Below, one piece after another: positions 5,949-6,658 of a stretch of 6,658 nt of DNA. Under the pieces are notes generated by a model that saw only the letters and a list, made by a program, of their open reading frames with translations, did no database searches and had not been told where the DNA came from. This DNA comes from Candidatus Bathyarchaeota archaeon (GTDB lineage: Archaea; Thermoproteota; Bathyarchaeia; Bathyarchaeales; DTEX01), in the NCBI GenBank assembly GCA_021158305.1, contig JAGGUU010000055.1, positions 1-6,658 on the forward strand, written 5' to 3'. Both the position numbers and the translations under genes were made by a program. Each line of letters starts with the position of its first letter. Position 1 is the first letter of the stretch.

Positions 5949-6179
5949 ATGGAAAAGTTTATACATACTCTCGATAACGGGGGGAAGAAGCTGCCTCAAA
6001 AAGTTAATTGTGACAAATGCGGAGCGGTTCTTTACGAAGGGGAAGAACTGAAGTCTCCAGAGGAAATAATCCAGATGCATAACGGAAGATGTCCTAAATG
6101 TGGAAGGGAACTCTCTTTGACTCCCATAAAGGTTGAGGTGAAGCCAGCCTCAAAGAACCCATTTGATAAATCATCTTAA
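5949..6179 (+). CDS. Small zinc-ribbon protein, divergent from topA
   Basis: A 76-residue conserved-looking hypothetical protein; I do not recognise a named family. Two zinc knuckles, CDKCG (21-25) and CPKCG (48-52), are separated by 23 residues containing an acidic stretch (EGEELKSPEE, 30-39). This is the layout of a single zinc ribbon with four Cys ligands. A basic N-terminal tail (KKLPQK, 13-18) precedes it and a short tail with VEVKP (62-66) follows. There is no signal or membrane segment, so it is probably cytoplasmic. Nucleic-acid or protein binding is only inference from the fold. The start is bounded by an in-frame TAA at 5946-5948, directly before the ATG, and no other start occurs before residue 43. 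The TATA box 27 nt upstream and the lack of a Shine-Dalgarno imply leaderless translation. The overlapping minus-strand frame (5865-6080) lacks any such motif. Confidence 0.85.
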   Translation: MEKFIHTLDNGGKKLPQKVNCDKCGAVLYEGEELKSPEEIIQMHNGRCPKCGRELSLTPIKVEVKPASKNPFDKSS

Positions 6180-6425
6180 ATGAAAGAATGCAGAGCTAAC
6201 CTAGAGCGCTAAGCATACAAGTCTTCAATGAAGACATAATCTTAGAAATGAGTAGATAGCAATAATGAGTTTAAGGATTCAGTCATTCTGATGGGCTATC
6301 ATGGAGCTTGTAAAAACAGAGAACTTTTCCTCTGCCCATAACTGAGCATTCAGGATTTTACGATTATCGGCATCAAAAACCTTTGAAAGCAACAACAAGC
6401 TCTTTTTTAATATCAGCTATCATCA
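6180..6425. other. AT-rich intergenic stretch without a supported gene
   Basis: I see no tRNA, no C/D-box guide RNA with proper box spacing, and no recognisable coding region on either strand. It contains a perfect 15-nt palindrome (6221-6235) and a T6 run (6403-6408). The T6 run could be a T-rich archaeal terminator for the plus strand or part of a TATA-like element (TTTTTTAATAT) for the frame that follows. On the minus strand a 46-codon stop-free stretch (6279-6416) has protein-like composition but only TTG or CTG starts near its beginning; it may be a gene remnant or chance. Confidence 0.5.
6221..6235. repeat. Short perfect inverted repeat
   Basis: GTCTTCAATGAAGAC: seven-base arms around a single central A, or as RNA a 6-bp stem with an AAU loop. 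It lies 42 nt after the stop of the plus-strand zinc-ribbon gene. No T-run follows on either strand, so it is not a classical terminator. It could be a dimeric protein-binding site or a small mRNA 3' hairpin, or chance. Confidence 0.3.
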
Positions 6426-6658
6426 ATGATCAAGTACAGAAATCATATCTCCAGCGCCCTATTATTCCAACTAATCCAAAATACGGTCTTAGCTATTTTA
6501 CTCTCTTCGAATATACGGTTTTATTCTGCTTGGCACCATAAACTAAATATTGATCGGTCTCTTTACCATGAAAATATTGAATTAAGGAAGATAGTGGACA
6601 TGAAGACTCAGGTTTATAATATCTTGAAAAAAGCTGCCTCAATCCGTCCTACGTTCTC
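6426..6658 (+). CDS. Possible membrane-anchored protein, cut by the right window edge
   Basis: A reading frame from ATG 6426 stays open for 77 codons to the window end; the nearest in-frame stop upstream is TAA at 6408-6410. The translation starts MIKYRNHISSALLFQLIQ. It continues with a hydrophobic stretch at about 8-28, which could be a membrane anchor or signal peptide, then a polar, lysine-rich segment ending near KKAASIRPTFS. I recognise no family. There is no Shine-Dalgarno, and the nearest T/A-rich element is somewhat close to the ATG (about 19 nt). A shorter alternative begins at ATG 6600, with AAAATATT about 25 nt upstream and no clear ribosome site, which would suit a leaderless gene. 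An open frame of this length in AT-rich DNA is suggestive but not proof. Confidence 0.35.
   Translation, partial: MIKYRNHISSALLFQLIQNTVLAILLSSNIRFYSAWHHKLNIDRSLYHENIELRKIVDMKTQVYNILKKAASIRPTF

Noticed and set aside
5865..6080. Minus-strand 71-codon frame covering the topA upstream gap
   Set aside because: It overlaps the zinc-ribbon gene on the opposite strand and the shared promoter. It has no Cys pairs or other motif, and it would place a gene across the topA ribosome-binding site.
6279..6416. Minus-strand stop-free stretch of 46 codons with protein-like composition
   Set aside because: It has no ATG near its beginning, only tandem TTG codons, no Shine-Dalgarno and no recognised family. 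A gene remnant is possible but cannot be supported.
6410..6430. Minus-strand TGATGA followed by CTGA, resembling C and D boxes of a guide RNA
   Set aside because: Only three bases separate the boxes. A guide RNA needs about 10-12 nt of guide plus a second box pair, and neither is seen.
6500..6525. TTCGAAT, resembling a tRNA T-loop
   Set aside because: The flanking bases do not pair into a T-stem, and no acceptor, D or anticodon arm can be built around it.
1..6658. Mobile element, CRISPR array or defence system
   Set aside because: There are no direct-repeat arrays, transposase or integrase motifs, terminal inverted repeats or target duplications. The genes are mostly housekeeping in type.

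Overview
The window looks like a piece of an archaeal chromosome, moderately AT-rich and gene-dense. The evidence is an archaeal-type histidyl-tRNA synthetase, an EndA-type tRNA-splicing endonuclease, an archaeal-style topoisomerase IA with C-terminal zinc ribbons, TATA-box promoters, and a three-helix membrane protein resembling the eukaryotic oligosaccharyltransferase (OST) subunit OSTC/OST3/OST6. That last protein, and an EndA that seems to need a partner subunit, point to the TACK side of the Archaea (for example a Bathyarchaeia-like lineage). The lineage is inference, not proof.

Layout. From about 5860 down to 1, six genes lie head to tail on the minus strand. Transcription order is: topA (topoisomerase IA), a 74-residue zinc-finger protein overlapping the topA stop by ATGA, the OSTC/OST3-like membrane protein, mtnA (methylthioribose-1-phosphate isomerase family), endA, and hisS. 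hisS runs off the left edge after 429 visible codons and must be nearly complete. mtnA and endA are 30 nt apart and probably co-transcribed. Gaps of 83 to 89 nt before the OST-like gene, mtnA and hisS each contain a TATA-like element 50-60 nt upstream of the start codon and a Shine-Dalgarno sequence, so the run is probably several short transcription units.

On the plus strand, divergent from topA, a 76-residue zinc-ribbon protein (5949-6179) appears to have a leaderless transcript. Its TATA box is the same palindrome (GATTTAAATC, 5917-5926) that probably serves topA. From 6180 to the right edge the sequence is AT-rich. It holds a short perfect palindrome and a low-confidence reading frame (from 6426) that stays open to the window end and would encode a membrane-anchored protein.

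Functionally, endA and hisS belong to tRNA maturation and charging, mtnA to recycling of S-adenosylmethionine by-products, topA to DNA topology, and the OST-like protein to membrane N-glycosylation. No mobile element, CRISPR array, rRNA or tRNA was recognised. The most notable points are the EndA with no histidine anywhere in the protein (the catalytic His position is Pro128), the archaeal OSTC-like protein, and the shared symmetric TATA box.
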